Source of the DNA: Microbulbifer bruguierae
GTDB lineage: Bacteria > Pseudomonadota > Gammaproteobacteria > Pseudomonadales > Cellvibrionaceae
Length of the DNA stretch: 64,000 nt
Reading direction: 5' to 3'
Assembly (NCBI RefSeq): GCF_029869925.1
Contig: NZ_CP118605.1
Location: 2,942,001-3,006,000, forward strand
Of this stretch, positions 8,879-18,026 are shown one piece after another; the first letter of the stretch is position 1, and each line of letters begins with the position of its first letter. The notes beneath the pieces are model-generated. The model was not told the origin of the DNA. It did no database searches and worked only from the letters and a program-made list of their open reading frames with translations. The position numbers and the translations under genes were made by a program.

Positions 8879-11671
8879 ATGTTTGAAAGAACAATGTTTG
8901 AAAAAAATAAACTCTCGCTTTGCGTCGCATTGATGCTGGGTGTTTCTGCTTCCATGCCGCTGTACGCGCAGGAAAGTGCTGAAGAAAAGGCCGCAGAAAA
9001 AAGCGAGCAGCAGCAATCCAAAGAGAACAAGAAAGCCACCGATGGCCTGGTAGCCCGTCAGGCGGAGGCCATCGAAACCGTAGTGGTTACCGGCTCCCTG
9101 ATTCCGCGCAATACCTTCGACGGCCCGGATCCGATGACTGTTATCGGTGAGGAAGACATGAAGGCGCGCGGCCTGAATACCGTTGCCGACGTGATCGACT
9201 CCCTGGCTTCCAACACCGGTTACCGCGAAGGCGAAGCCGGCAACCTGCTGTCCGGCTTCACCGTTGGTGCGTCCGAGGCGAACCTGCGCGGCATGGGCTC
9301 TGGTCGTACCCTGGTACTGATCAACGGCCGCCGTATCGCCGACTACCCGCTGCCCTTCGGCGGTGAGCAGAACGGCGCCGACCTGGGCACCATCCCCGGT
9401 GCCGCCATGTCCCGCGTGGAAGTGCTGAATGGCAGTGCGTCCGCCATTTACGGCTCCGACGCCGTAGGTGGTGTGATCAACGTCATCACCAAGCGCGATA
9501 TGGAACAGACCGCGGTAGCAGGTGAAGTAGGCGTTTACGAAGACGGTTACGGCTTCACCAGCAATACCTCGTTCATCACCGGCAAGGTGTTTGATAAGGG
9601 TTCTGTGACCTTCAGCCTCGAGAAACGCACAGTCGATCCGGTCTATGCCGACGAAGTCGACTTCCTCGACGATCGCAAATTTGTCACTACCGGTATTGGC
9701 GCGAGCATCAGTGAGCTGACTGCCGACAATACCGTGACGACCAACGCGATTTCTCCGCTGGGTTACCGCTGCGAAGACAGCGGCATGATCACCACCGAAA
9801 CCTACAATCAGGACGGTGCGAGCATGTGTAATTTCGATGCCTCCCGGGGTATCGCCATGCAGCAGGAATTCGATCGCACCTCGACGTTCGTCGATGGCCG
9901 CTATCAGTTCACCGACAACATCCGCGGTTTCGCCACCTTCCTCGGCTCCAAGCAGGACGTGGCCAGCTCGGTTCCGGCATCCAGCTGGAGCGGCCGCTTT
10001 ATCAGCAGCGCGGGCGATCAGTATGTGGATGTGCAGCGCTCCTTTGCCGTGGACCTGGGTTACACCACTTCCACCTATGACCAGGAAATGTGGACCCTGA
10101 TGCTGGGTCTGGAAGGTGAAGTCGAGATCGGCGACACCACCTGGAACTGGGACGTGGGTTACTCCAAAGCCCGCTACGACATGGTGCAGAAGTACGCGGC
10201 CATCCGTGAAGAAGTGCTGGTGGACTGGTTTACCGACGGCGCCCAGTACGCGCAGCAAGTTGCTAACAACGTTTATGTTGTTAACGACACCTTCTTCGAC
10301 AACCAGCTGGTCAATAACATCTACCGCAATGCCGCGGTGGATCGCGACGAGCTGATGGGTCAGGCGACCACTTATGCCAGCTCCAGTGCCGACAGCATCA
10401 CCATCAAAGCGGTGGGTGAGCTGAGTGATTTCGGCTTCCTGTACAACCCGGTAACCGTTGCCGTGGTCGGTGACTGGGCCACCCAGTCCAGCCGTATCAA
10501 CCCGGACGAGCGCTCCCTGAACCTGGACGGCAACGGCTGGCTGAACGTAGGCGCCATCAAAGCCGGCGGCAGCCGCGATCGTATGGCCATCGGCGCCGAG
10601 TTCCTGATTCCGGTTGTGGAAGATCTGGAACTGACCTTCGCCACCCGTATGGATCGCTACGACGATTCCACCGCGATCGGCGGCCGCGGTACTTCCTCGC
10701 TGAAGTTCCTGTATCAGCCGTTCGATATGCTGAAACTGCGCGGTAGCGCGTCGGAAACCTTCCGCGCACCGGACATGTTCAACATCTACGGTGAATCCAC
10801 CGGTTACCAGTACATCGCCGACTTCGTAGCGAACAACTGTTACGACGGTGAGAACGCGGACAACTGTTCCGTGTACAACGTACTGTCTACCCGTCGCGGC
10901 AGCGAGGACCTGGAAGAAGAGAAGGGTAGAGACTACGGTCTCGGCTTTGTGCTCACCCCGACCAACGACATCAGCCTGGCGGTGGACTGGTACAACATTC
11001 GCCTGGAAGACCTGGTGGTTACCGAGAGCGCCACTGGCCTGATGCGTTCCGAGTGGCAATGTGAAACCGGCGTATTCGACAGCGCGAGCCAGTTCTGTGC
11101 CGATGTTTACAGCCGCGTAAAACGCAACGCTTCCGGCTATGTTGACCAGATCATCATCGAGCCGCAGAACCACGAGTACACCGAACTCGAAGGTGTCGAC
11201 GTGACCCTGGCCGGTCAATTCGACTCCGCCAAGTACGGTAACTTCGGTGCGCAGTTCAAGTACGTAAACATCCTGTCCTACGAGTGGCTGCAATTCGAAG
11301 GCGACGAGCCGGTTGAAATGCGCAATGGTCTGCGCGGCCAGTCCACCCCGGCGAACAACAGCAACCTGACCCTGACCTGGGACAACCCGCTGGCCGGTTT
11401 CCGCTCCGTGGGTGCGTCGCTGTTCATCCAGCGCCAGGGCAGTGTGAAAAACTACGCGGGTTCCGAGCGCATGGATCCGTACTACACCGCCAACCTGTCT
11501 GCCAGCTACACCGCGAGTGCGCGTCTGAGAATGGGCCTGACCGTCAGAAACCTGACCAACGAAATGCCCCAGGACGACTACACCAACCAGTGGCCCTACT
11601 ACTGGTCTTACCTGCAGCAGCCGTTCGGCCGTAGCCTCAACCTTTCTTTCAGCTACTTCCTGAGTAACTGA
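8879..11671 (+). CDS. TonB-dependent outer-membrane receptor
   Basis: Energy-dependent outer-membrane importer of 930 residues; the substrate is not identifiable. The ATG at 8879 gives a short N-region before the hydrophobic core LCVALMLGVSASMPLYAQ; a second in-frame ATG at 8894 is equally plausible. A charged linker is followed by a TonB-box-like segment (ETVVVTGSLIPR). The plug domain contains LRGMGSGRTLVLINGRRIA and ends with SASAIYGSDAVGGVINVITK. The remainder is a 22-strand-type barrel with late motifs LRGSASETFRAPDMF and NLTNEMPQDDYTN. The plug motifs match the large receptor clade often paired with peptidases in marine and xanthomonad genomes. It sits directly upstream of an S9 peptidase and a TonB-C-like gene, suggesting peptide import (inference). 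Confidence 0.92.
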   Translation: MFERTMFEKNKLSLCVALMLGVSASMPLYAQESAEEKAAEKSEQQQSKENKKATDGLVARQAEAIETVVVTGSLIPRNTFDGPDPMTVIGEEDMKARGLNTVADVIDSLASNTGYREGEAGNLLSGFTVGASEANLRGMGSGRTLVLINGRRIADYPLPFGGEQNGADLGTIPGAAMSRVEVLNGSASAIYGSDAVGGVINVITKRDMEQTAVAGEVGVYEDGYGFTSNTSFITGKVFDKGSVTFSLEKRTVDPVYADEVDFLDDRKFVTTGIGASISELTADNTVTTNAISPLGYRCEDSGMITTETYNQDGASMCNFDASRGIAMQQEFDRTSTFVDGRYQFTDNIRGFATFLGSKQDVASSVPASSWSGRFISSAGDQYVDVQRSFAVDLGYTTSTYDQEMWTLMLGLEGEVEIGDTTWNWDVGYSKARYDMVQKYAAIREEVLVDWFTDGAQYAQQVANNVYVVNDTFFDNQLVNNIYRNAAVDRDELMGQATTYASSSADSITIKAVGELSDFGFLYNPVTVAVVGDWATQSSRINPDERSLNLDGNGWLNVGAIKAGGSRDRMAIGAEFLIPVVEDLELTFATRMDRYDDSTAIGGRGTSSLKFLYQPFDMLKLRGSASETFRAPDMFNIYGESTGYQYIADFVANNCYDGENADNCSVYNVLSTRRGSEDLEEEKGRDYGLGFVLTPTNDISLAVDWYNIRLEDLVVTESATGLMRSEWQCETGVFDSASQFCADVYSRVKRNASGYVDQIIIEPQNHEYTELEGVDVTLAGQFDSAKYGNFGAQFKYVNILSYEWLQFEGDEPVEMRNGLRGQSTPANNSNLTLTWDNPLAGFRSVGASLFIQRQGSVKNYAGSERMDPYYTANLSASYTASARLRMGLTVRNLTNEMPQDDYTNQWPYYWSYLQQPFGRSLNLSFSYFLSN

Positions 11672-11690
11672 TTAATCCTGTAGATGTGTC

Positions 11691-11725
11691 GGCCGGTGTT
11701 TGACGATTGTTGTCAGGCACCGGCC
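11691..11725 (+). other. Intercistronic hairpin
   Basis: GGCCGGTG (11691-11698) pairs with CACCGGCC (11718-11725), and an inner TGAC/GTCA stem adds to it. It lies in the 68-base gap between the receptor and the S9 peptidase, just before the ribosome site AGGAGA. There is no U tract, so mRNA processing or attenuation is more likely than full termination. Confidence 0.55.
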
Positions 11726-11739
11726 ACAGGAGATAAGCA

Positions 11740-13809
11740 ATGAAAATTTTATCAATGCTGAGCGCCGCGGTGGTTACCGGTGCGGTCGCAGCGATGAGCA
11801 TTCTGCCGGCGCCGGCAGAGGCCAAAGAACAAGCGCACAAGCCGTTTGCCAGCCTCGGCGAGATGCCGATTCCGTTTGAAGACCTGTTCCGCCCGGCGGC
11901 GTACAACAACATCCGTATCTCTCCGGATGGCAAGTACTTCGCCGCAGGTCGCACCCGCGACGATGGCATGACCGATGGTGTGATCATCGATCGCCGCACC
12001 ATGGAAGTGAAATCCACGCTGGAAATGGCCGGGGACGTGGGCGTCAGCCAGATCCAGTGGGCCAACAAAGAGCGGGTACTGTTCAGCTTCACCATGAAGT
12101 CTGCCGTCGCTGAAGATGCCAGCACCTCGCAGATTGCCGCGATGAACATCGACGGTTCCCGTAAAGAAATCATTTTCACCGGTACCAGCGATTACGGCGG
12201 CGGTGAAGGTGCGGTGCTGGCCGGCAAGATCGACGACAAACACTACCGCATCGAGGTGTACCCGTCCGGTTCAGGTCTCAACTTCCCGCTGAAGTACATC
12301 TACAAGCTGAATATCTACACCCGCAAGACCACCCTGATCGCCCGCTCGCCGATCCGTATGGGGCGCCCGATCAGCAACAAAGAGGGTGAAATCACCCACT
12401 GGGTCGGCAAACTGCCGGACGACTTTGATGCGACCGTGGTAGCGACCAAAAACGCCGCCGGTGAATGGGACGAAACCGTATTCCAGAATAAGGACGGCGT
12501 GTTCGAGCCCATGGGCTGGACCAAAGACAAAGACTGGATGTGGTACACGGACACGATCGAGGCACCCACCAAAGGTCTGTACCGCTACAACGTGAAAACC
12601 GGTGAGAAAAAACTGGTTTACCGTCACCCGAAAGTGGATTACGACCGCATCTTCAACGATGACGACGGCAACCCCTGGGGTGCGCTGGTCAACTACGACT
12701 ACCCGACCGTAGTCTACATTGACGAAGACAACCACTATGCCCAGACGCACAAGCGTCTGCAGGGAACCTTCCCCAACAAGCATATCCAGATCCTCAACCG
12801 TACCAGTGACGGCAATGAGTGGGTGGTGCATGTGGGCGACGACCGTCACCCGGGCAGCTACTACGTTTACAACCAGTTCGACGGCGCGCTGAAGTTCCTC
12901 GCCAACCAGGCGGAGTGGATCGACCCGGCCAAGGTGCCTGCGACTCATCCTGTGCGTTTTACCGCGCGCGATGGCCTGGAAATCAATGGTTACCTGACCC
13001 TGCCGGTGAACAAGGAAGCCAAAAACCTGCCGCTGATCATCCTGCCTCACGGCGGCCCCCACGGCCCGCGTGACTACTGGGGTTACAACAAGGAGCGCAT
13101 CCTGTTCGCCAACGCCGGCTACGCGGTGATGCATGTGAACTACCGCGGTTCCGGTGGTTACGGTCGCGAGTTCCTGTTCGACTGGTACGGGCACTGGGGC
13201 ATGGAAATGCAGGACGACCTGACCGACGCCACCAAGTGGGCGATTGACTCCGGTATTGCCGATGCGGACCGCATCTGTATCTACGGTGCTTCCTACGGTG
13301 GCTATGCGGCCATGCAAGGCGTTACCAAAGAGCCAGACCTGTACCAGTGCGGTATCGGTTACGTCGGCGTGTACGACATGGCGATCTTCAGTACCCACGG
13401 TGATATCCGTCTGCGCAAGGCCGGCCGCAAGTACCTGGCGGAAGCCACCGGTACCGATCCGGAAGTACACCGTCAGCGCTCTCCGTCCCGCAATGCCGAG
13501 CGCATCACCGCACCGGTATTCCTGGTACAGGGTGCCCGCGACGTACGTGTACCCATCGAGCACTACTGGGCCATGCGCGATGCGCTGGTGCAGCAGAACC
13601 ACCCGCTGGAAACTCTGGTTGCCCCGCGTGCCTTCCACGGCGCCCGTGAAAAAACCAGCCAGCTGGAAATCTACTGCCGCATGATCAACTTCTTTGATCG
13701 CCACATCGGCGACGGCAAGCCCTCCGACGCGCCGGCCAACGACTGTGTGCCGGAAGACGGCCCGGGTCTGCTGGAGTACCACTACTACGAGGAGGCCAAG
13801 CGTGGTTAA
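11740..13809 (+). CDS. S9 family prolyl oligopeptidase-type serine peptidase
   Basis: Exported alpha/beta-hydrolase peptidase of 689 residues. A signal peptide covers about 1-29 (ending LPAPAEA-KE). An N-terminal beta-propeller region (about 35-400, starting YNNIRISPDGKYFAAG) gates a C-terminal catalytic domain. The nucleophile is Ser518 in GASYGGYAAM; Asp601 in QGARDVRVP and His633 in RAFHGARE complete the triad by position. The oxyanion-region motif LPHGGPHGPRDYWG is present. The start has a strong ribosome site (AGGAGA, 8 bases upstream). Its place between a TonB receptor and a TonB-C-like gene suggests that it trims peptides entering the periplasm. Expected substrates are short peptides. 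Confidence 0.93.
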   Translation: MKILSMLSAAVVTGAVAAMSILPAPAEAKEQAHKPFASLGEMPIPFEDLFRPAAYNNIRISPDGKYFAAGRTRDDGMTDGVIIDRRTMEVKSTLEMAGDVGVSQIQWANKERVLFSFTMKSAVAEDASTSQIAAMNIDGSRKEIIFTGTSDYGGGEGAVLAGKIDDKHYRIEVYPSGSGLNFPLKYIYKLNIYTRKTTLIARSPIRMGRPISNKEGEITHWVGKLPDDFDATVVATKNAAGEWDETVFQNKDGVFEPMGWTKDKDWMWYTDTIEAPTKGLYRYNVKTGEKKLVYRHPKVDYDRIFNDDDGNPWGALVNYDYPTVVYIDEDNHYAQTHKRLQGTFPNKHIQILNRTSDGNEWVVHVGDDRHPGSYYVYNQFDGALKFLANQAEWIDPAKVPATHPVRFTARDGLEINGYLTLPVNKEAKNLPLIILPHGGPHGPRDYWGYNKERILFANAGYAVMHVNYRGSGGYGREFLFDWYGHWGMEMQDDLTDATKWAIDSGIADADRICIYGASYGGYAAMQGVTKEPDLYQCGIGYVGVYDMAIFSTHGDIRLRKAGRKYLAEATGTDPEVHRQRSPSRNAERITAPVFLVQGARDVRVPIEHYWAMRDALVQQNHPLETLVAPRAFHGAREKTSQLEIYCRMINFFDRHIGDGKPSDAPANDCVPEDGPGLLEYHYYEEAKRG

Positions 13810-14308
13810 ACCAATGATTGCAGCCGCATCCCTGCTGCTGGCCAGCCAGGCGTTCAGTCTGGACTGGCAGCGCCCGGACTGCTCTGCGTACAAAGATTTC
13901 GGTGAGTGCCGCAACGCCGAGAAAAACGATTACCGCCGTAAGAAGCAGGAAGAGTTTCGCGAGAAAGGCCTGTCCTTCTGGTACTACGAGCGCCCGGATT
14001 TTTCTGACAACAAGAAAATCGAACAGGCCCTCGAAGACAAAGTGGAAGGTGCGTTGTACTTCTCCTTCACCGTGGAGCGCGATGGCAGCGTTTCTGCGGT
14101 TTCGCTGAAAACCAAAACCAGCGATGAAGTAGAGGTTTACGCGGCGCCTATCCTGGCCGCGATCAAGAACTGGCAGTTCGTACCGTCCAAAGAAGCCTGG
14201 CCGAACCAGGAATGGCGCTACCAGTTCTTCTTCACGCAGGACGACTGTGCCGAAGCGGCGGAAGAAGACAGTGAAGCCTGTAGCAAGGAAGACGAAGCGG
14301 CAGGTTGA
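13802..14308 (+). CDS. TonB C-terminal-domain-like periplasmic protein
   Basis: Exported protein of 168 residues carrying a TonB-C-like fold (about residues 75-145: GALYFSFTVERDGSVSAV, then AAPILAAIKNWQFVPS). The GTG start at 13802 is preferred because GAGGAGG ends 6 bases before it; it overlaps the peptidase stop by 8 bases. An in-frame ATG at 13814 is the alternative. The N-terminal signal peptide (AASLLLASQAFS) is followed by a Cys-containing segment (PDCSAY..GECRNA) and a charged helix. There is no Pro-rich periplasm-spanning linker, so this is not a classical TonB. The C-terminus is acidic with two more Cys. Coupling to the peptidase implies a shared role with the receptor. Confidence 0.75.
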   Translation: MVKPMIAAASLLLASQAFSLDWQRPDCSAYKDFGECRNAEKNDYRRKKQEEFREKGLSFWYYERPDFSDNKKIEQALEDKVEGALYFSFTVERDGSVSAVSLKTKTSDEVEVYAAPILAAIKNWQFVPSKEAWPNQEWRYQFFFTQDDCAEAAEEDSEACSKEDEAAG

Positions 14309-14371
14309 TCCGATTACTCTCTTGGTCGAGTAATTCCGGCAGCGAGTGATACGCTGCTGGTCCCCAGTGTA

Positions 14372-14397
14372 GCCCGGACTTGTGTCCGGGCTTTTTT
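14372..14397 (+). terminator. Rho-independent terminator of the receptor/peptidase operon
   Basis: GCCCGGAC (14372-14379) pairs perfectly with GTCCGGGC (14384-14391) around a TTGT loop, followed by six T. It closes the plus-strand operon. Confidence 0.9.
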
Positions 14398-14434
14398 GTG
14401 CCCGGAATATATCGGCACGGGATCCCGGCGTTCA

Positions 14435-15595
14435 TCAGCTGGCGGGGACTGCAAACACCGTGACAAAGGCCAGAGCAGTGGCGACGACGGCAAAAAAAAC
14501 GCGCTGGACTAGGGAAGTACTGACTGTGATCGCAACCAGGCACTGCAACAGGTAGTAAAACGCAAATGCGCGCGACGCCAGTGCCACGATCTGCAATGTG
14601 TCTGCGGACCAGGTGAGCGCAATGGCACCGGCGCCTACCAGTATGGTGGCGAAGCGAAGTTTGAGTCGGTGGCGGGTCACCTCCTCCAGATTGCCGGTGG
14701 CGGCTAAGGTATCGGCAACCGCGGCAGAAAACTGGCTGAGGGCGGCGGCAATCACCAGTGGTGCCACCAGTAGCGACGAGGCTGCGGCGGCGAGGTGGAT
14801 CAGGCTGTTGTCATCGTATTTTCCGTTCAGGTTGTGCACCAGCGGTAGCGACACGGCAATAAACACCAGGTAGACCGCGGTGGAAATAACCTGCGACCAA
14901 CGGGACGCGCGAATCCGGGTATCGCTGTCGAAACTGTCCCCCAGATAGCGTGTGGTTTCGAATCCCTGCACAACGATCAGTGTTCCGGCGACAATGGTCA
15001 GTATTTCCCAGAAGCTGTGGGGCTTTGCCTTGAAAAAGATCAGTCCGCCTGGCGAACGCCAGGCGTGCAGGTCGTAGAGCGCGAAGCCGCCGATCAGCAA
15101 CAGAATAATCGCCAGGGTAACCAGTAGCGCTATCCCTTCCAATGCCGCGAGACTTTTCAGGCCCCGAGTCACGCCAATCACTACGATAAAAATGATGACG
15201 GCTGTTGTGAGTAAATCTTCGCTGGTGCCCGTGTCCAGGTGCAGGCTGCCAAGGACAAACGCCGAAAGGATATGCAGGTAAAGGCATACGGAAATCACGT
15301 ATGCCAATACCAGCGCCAGGTCAGAGCAGCGCTCAAAGGCGAAAGTGGATTTCTTTGGGCTGTTTGCCAGCGCCGGTTCTGCCCGGCGAATATTGAAACG
15401 GATAACGCTGCCCACGCAAAACGCGATACCGCATACAGCGGCCATTGCCAGGACGGCGTAGATCCCTACGGCGCCGGCAAGGATGGGAACCATAACCAGG
15501 AAGCCGCTACCGAAAATGGATGCCAGCGGCGTGCAGGTTGCCCGCACAAGCGCGCGCGGATTGCCGCGGTGATGTATTGCAGGCTTGCGGAACAT
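14435..15595 (-). CDS. APC-superfamily-like membrane permease
   Basis: Polytopic inner-membrane protein of 386 residues with about ten to eleven hydrophobic segments. The N-terminal stretch LASIFGSGFLVMVPILAGAVG resembles the first helix and glycine-rich substrate turn of amino-acid/polyamine permeases. A mid-protein segment (WEILTIVAGTLIVVQGFETTRYLG) resembles the APC helix-6 region. This supports an APC-type secondary transporter; the substrate cannot be told. It is transcribed alone on the minus strand and converges with the receptor operon. Confidence 0.7.
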   Translation of the reverse strand: MFRKPAIHHRGNPRALVRATCTPLASIFGSGFLVMVPILAGAVGIYAVLAMAAVCGIAFCVGSVIRFNIRRAEPALANSPKKSTFAFERCSDLALVLAYVISVCLYLHILSAFVLGSLHLDTGTSEDLLTTAVIIFIVVIGVTRGLKSLAALEGIALLVTLAIILLLIGGFALYDLHAWRSPGGLIFFKAKPHSFWEILTIVAGTLIVVQGFETTRYLGDSFDSDTRIRASRWSQVISTAVYLVFIAVSLPLVHNLNGKYDDNSLIHLAAAASSLLVAPLVIAAALSQFSAAVADTLAATGNLEEVTRHRLKLRFATILVGAGAIALTWSADTLQIVALASRAFAFYYLLQCLVAITVSTSLVQRVFFAVVATALAFVTVFAVPAS

Positions 15596-15658
15596 GACTT
15601 CCCCCTAAAAAGGCCAATACCCTTCAGTCTTGACCATAGTGGGGATAGTGCCAGCCAC

Positions 15659-15696
15659 AAAAAAAGCCCGACTTAAGAGCCGGCCTTTTTTCGGGC
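15659..15696 (-). terminator. Terminator after the VOC gene
   Basis: Read on the minus strand, GCCCGA (15696-15691) pairs with TCGGGC (15671-15666), followed by a run of seven T (complement of 15665-15659). The loop is long (19 nt) and contains a competing GGCCGG stem. Confidence 0.6.
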
Positions 15697-15716
15697 GGAG
15701 CACGCAAGCGGGGCGA

Positions 15717-16100
15717 TCAAGCCTCCAATCGGCGCATCGCGCAGATCTTGTTGCCGGAAGGGTCGCGCAGGTAAGCGAGATATAGCTTCAAGCCGGAACC
15801 CTCACGCACGCCGGGCGGGTCTTCACAGGTGCTGCCACCGTTGGCCAGGCCTGCGGTATGCCATTGATCGGCTTGCTCGGGGCTCTGTACCGCAAACCCG
15901 ATGGTGCTGCCATTGCCGCAACTCGCCGGCGCTCCGTCAATGGGTTTGGTGAGCGCAAATACACCGCTGTCGGTAAAGTAAAAACAGCGGCCTTTCTGGT
16001 CGATGACACCGGGTTTGTAACCCAGCGTACCCAGGATCGCATCGTAAAAAGCCTTGGACTCCTGAATGTCATTGGCTCCGAGCATGACGTGGCTGAACAT
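15717..16100 (-). CDS. VOC family protein (glyoxalase/dioxygenase-like)
   Basis: Cytosolic protein of 127 residues with a single vicinal-oxygen-chelate domain. The ATG at 16100 is chosen because AAGGA lies about 8 bases upstream and the family motif MFSHVMLGANDIQESKAFYD starts immediately. The second beta-alpha-beta-beta module includes IGFAVQSPEQADQWHTAG and ends with YLAYLRDPSGNKICAM, the metal-site Glu of many VOC enzymes being absent here. Members include glyoxalase, dioxygenase and fosfomycin-resistance relatives; the specific reaction is not determined. Confidence 0.88.
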   Translation of the reverse strand: MFSHVMLGANDIQESKAFYDAILGTLGYKPGVIDQKGRCFYFTDSGVFALTKPIDGAPASCGNGSTIGFAVQSPEQADQWHTAGLANGGSTCEDPPGVREGSGLKLYLAYLRDPSGNKICAMRRLEA

Positions 16101-16211
16101 TTTTGTTTCCTTCTGGCAATGGACAGGGTTGCGCTGAGTGTACACCCTCCGTGGGTGCCTCCAGCTAGACGAAACTGTCCAGTGGAATTTACGAATTGTT
16201 GTCGCGCAGAG

Positions 16212-16237
16212 AAAAATCCCGGCCTTTGGCCGGGATT
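16212..16237 (-). terminator. Terminator of thiI
   Basis: AATCCCGGCC (16215-16224) and GGCCGGGATT (16228-16237) form a perfect 10-bp stem with a 3-nt loop. On the minus strand it ends in TTTTT, 22 bases after the thiI stop. Confidence 0.85.
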
Positions 16238-16258
16238 CATTGGCAGCCTGCTTCAGTT

Positions 16259-17725
16259 TTAATGCTTGGGTTTTTCCGGACGAAATACGCCGACGTTTCT
16301 GTAGCCTTCATCCAGCAGATGCGACGCGTGCAGCTTGCTCATCACGCCGCGGGCGCAGTACAGCAGGTAGTGCTTGTCCTTATCCAGCGATTTGAACGCG
16401 GTACTCAGTCGATAGAAGGGGATGGTTTCTACCTGGTTGTTGTCCAGCTCCAGCGGGTTTACTTCTTCTTCGGTGGGGTGGCGTATGTCGATGACGATGG
16501 CGTTGCCCGGTTCGCTGAGGACCTCCACTGGCGGTGCGTCTTCATCGAGGTCTTCCATCACCTCGTCGATATTCTGTAGTACCCGGTTGCCGATGGCGCG
16601 GTCGAGGACGGTGAAATCGAAGCGGGTTTCCTCGTGTTCGACTTTTTCCATTTTTGCGCGGGTGGTCGGTTTTACCGAGATCACCCCACAGTACTCCGGC
16701 ATATTCGCGGCGAATTCCTCGGTGCCGATGGCGCGCGCGGTGCGGATAATATCGGTCTTGTCGGAAGTGATCAGTGGGCGCAGCACCAGCGTGTCGGTGA
16801 CACTGTCGATCACCGACAGGTTTTTCAGGGTCTGGCTGGACACCTGGGCGATGGCCTCACCGGTGACCAGCGCATCAACCTCCAGCTCTTTGGCGACTAC
16901 CGAGCCCGCGCGCAGCATCATGCGCTTGAGGGTTACGCCCATGTAGGAGTCATCCACTTTTTCCAGAATCTCCGCTACCACTTCATCGAAGGGCACGGTG
17001 ATGAATTTCACCCGGTGGGATGCGGCGTATTTTTCCCACAGGTAAAACGCCACTTCCTTTACTCCCAGTTCGTGCTGGCGCCCGCCCAGGTTGAAGAACA
17101 GGTAGTGGGTGCGGATGCCGCGCTTGATGGTGAGGTAGCTGGCCACAGTGGAGTCGAAACCGCCGGACACCAGCGAGATTACCGGATCCTGGGTGCCGAG
17201 CGGGAAGCCGCCAAGCCCCTGGTGCAGCTGCTCGATCACATTCAGCTTGTCGTGGCGGATTTCCAGTTTCACGGTGACGTCGGGGTTTTTCAGTTTTACA
17301 CCGGCGGCATCGGTGTTCTGGTTGAGGCCACCACCTACAAACTGCTCCACGTCCAGAGACTGGAAATCGTGCTTGCCGGTGCGTTTTACACGCACACAAA
17401 AGGTTTTCCCGGTGAGCTGTGGGCCCCAAATGGCGAGAGTCTTCTGGTAGATATCGTCGAGATCGCCGAGGGGGAACTGCTGCACCTTGGCGAAGTTGGC
17501 AATGCCCGGGGTGTGCGCCAGTACCTCTTCAATGCGTTCGCAAAGGTGGGATACTGCATCCGGCGCGACGACATCAATCTTTTCCCAGTCCTTGCGCACC
17601 TGGATGCGGTCGTCCAGCTGTCGCATGAGCTTGCGCAGGTTGTCGGCCAGCTGGCGCGACATGCGCTTGCGCACCGGGTTGCTCTTGATGGTGATTTCTG
17701 GAAAAAATTTGACGACGAAATGCAT
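16259..17725 (-). CDS. thiI: tRNA uracil 4-sulfurtransferase ThiI with rhodanese domain
   Basis: Transfers sulfur to U8 of tRNA (4-thiouridine) and supplies sulfur for the thiazole of thiamine. The protein is 488 residues. The order is an N-terminal ferredoxin-like domain (VVKFFPEITIKS), a THUMP domain (about 60-165), a PP-loop ATP-pyrophosphatase domain with LVSGGFDSTVA, and a C-terminal rhodanese domain. The rhodanese persulfide Cys is Cys457 in LLYCARGVMS, equivalent in place to the catalytic Cys456 of the E. coli enzyme. The length matches the long enteric form. It is divergent from glnA and transcribed alone. Confidence 0.97.
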   Translation of the reverse strand: MHFVVKFFPEITIKSNPVRKRMSRQLADNLRKLMRQLDDRIQVRKDWEKIDVVAPDAVSHLCERIEEVLAHTPGIANFAKVQQFPLGDLDDIYQKTLAIWGPQLTGKTFCVRVKRTGKHDFQSLDVEQFVGGGLNQNTDAAGVKLKNPDVTVKLEIRHDKLNVIEQLHQGLGGFPLGTQDPVISLVSGGFDSTVASYLTIKRGIRTHYLFFNLGGRQHELGVKEVAFYLWEKYAASHRVKFITVPFDEVVAEILEKVDDSYMGVTLKRMMLRAGSVVAKELEVDALVTGEAIAQVSSQTLKNLSVIDSVTDTLVLRPLITSDKTDIIRTARAIGTEEFAANMPEYCGVISVKPTTRAKMEKVEHEETRFDFTVLDRAIGNRVLQNIDEVMEDLDEDAPPVEVLSEPGNAIVIDIRHPTEEEVNPLELDNNQVETIPFYRLSTAFKSLDKDKHYLLYCARGVMSKLHASHLLDEGYRNVGVFRPEKPKH

Positions 17726-17831
17726 AGGGAGTTGTGCCGGATACCACGGTTGAAATTGATGCCGGGATGAGACTGACGGACTTCCCGGAAAAGGTGGCGA
17801 ATTATAAACTCGCTACCGGGAAATTGCTTGA

Positions 17832-17846
17832 GCACCGTTTTGGTGC
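17832..17846 (+). promoter_or_regulatory. NtrC binding site 1 (perfect dyad)
   Basis: GCACC-GTTTT-GGTGC matches the NtrC consensus core GCACC-N5-GGTGC exactly. It lies about 190 bases upstream of the sigma-54 promoter. Confidence 0.85.
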
Positions 17847-17862
17847 TTTCTGTGACCAGGGA

Positions 17863-17908
17863 GGCCCAAAATGGTGCAAATTGCTATTTCGAAGCACCAA
17901 TTTTGGGA
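17863..17908 (+). promoter_or_regulatory. NtrC binding sites 2 and 3 (imperfect)
   Basis: GGCCC-AAAAT-GGTGC (17863-17877) has one perfect half site. GCACC-AATTT-TGGGA (17894-17908) has the other perfect half site. The three dyads are spaced about 31 bases apart, three helical turns, which suits cooperative NtrC oligomers. Confidence 0.65.
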
Positions 17909-18026
17909 CTATCGTATTGGCTCCCACGGTCCCGGCTGGCGCAAATGGGTTCCTATAGCTCAATTTCCGGCCGCAGGCGGCCGTTTGCGGACACACTAAC
18001 TTTTTTCCAGCCAGTTTGCCCCAATT

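Noticed and set aside
8828..11293. 821-codon open frame antisense to the TonB receptor
   Set aside because: Shadow of the receptor codon bias; no ribosome site or recognisable protein.
12271..13914. 547-codon open frame antisense to the S9 peptidase
   Set aside because: Same explanation; it overlaps a gene with an intact catalytic triad.
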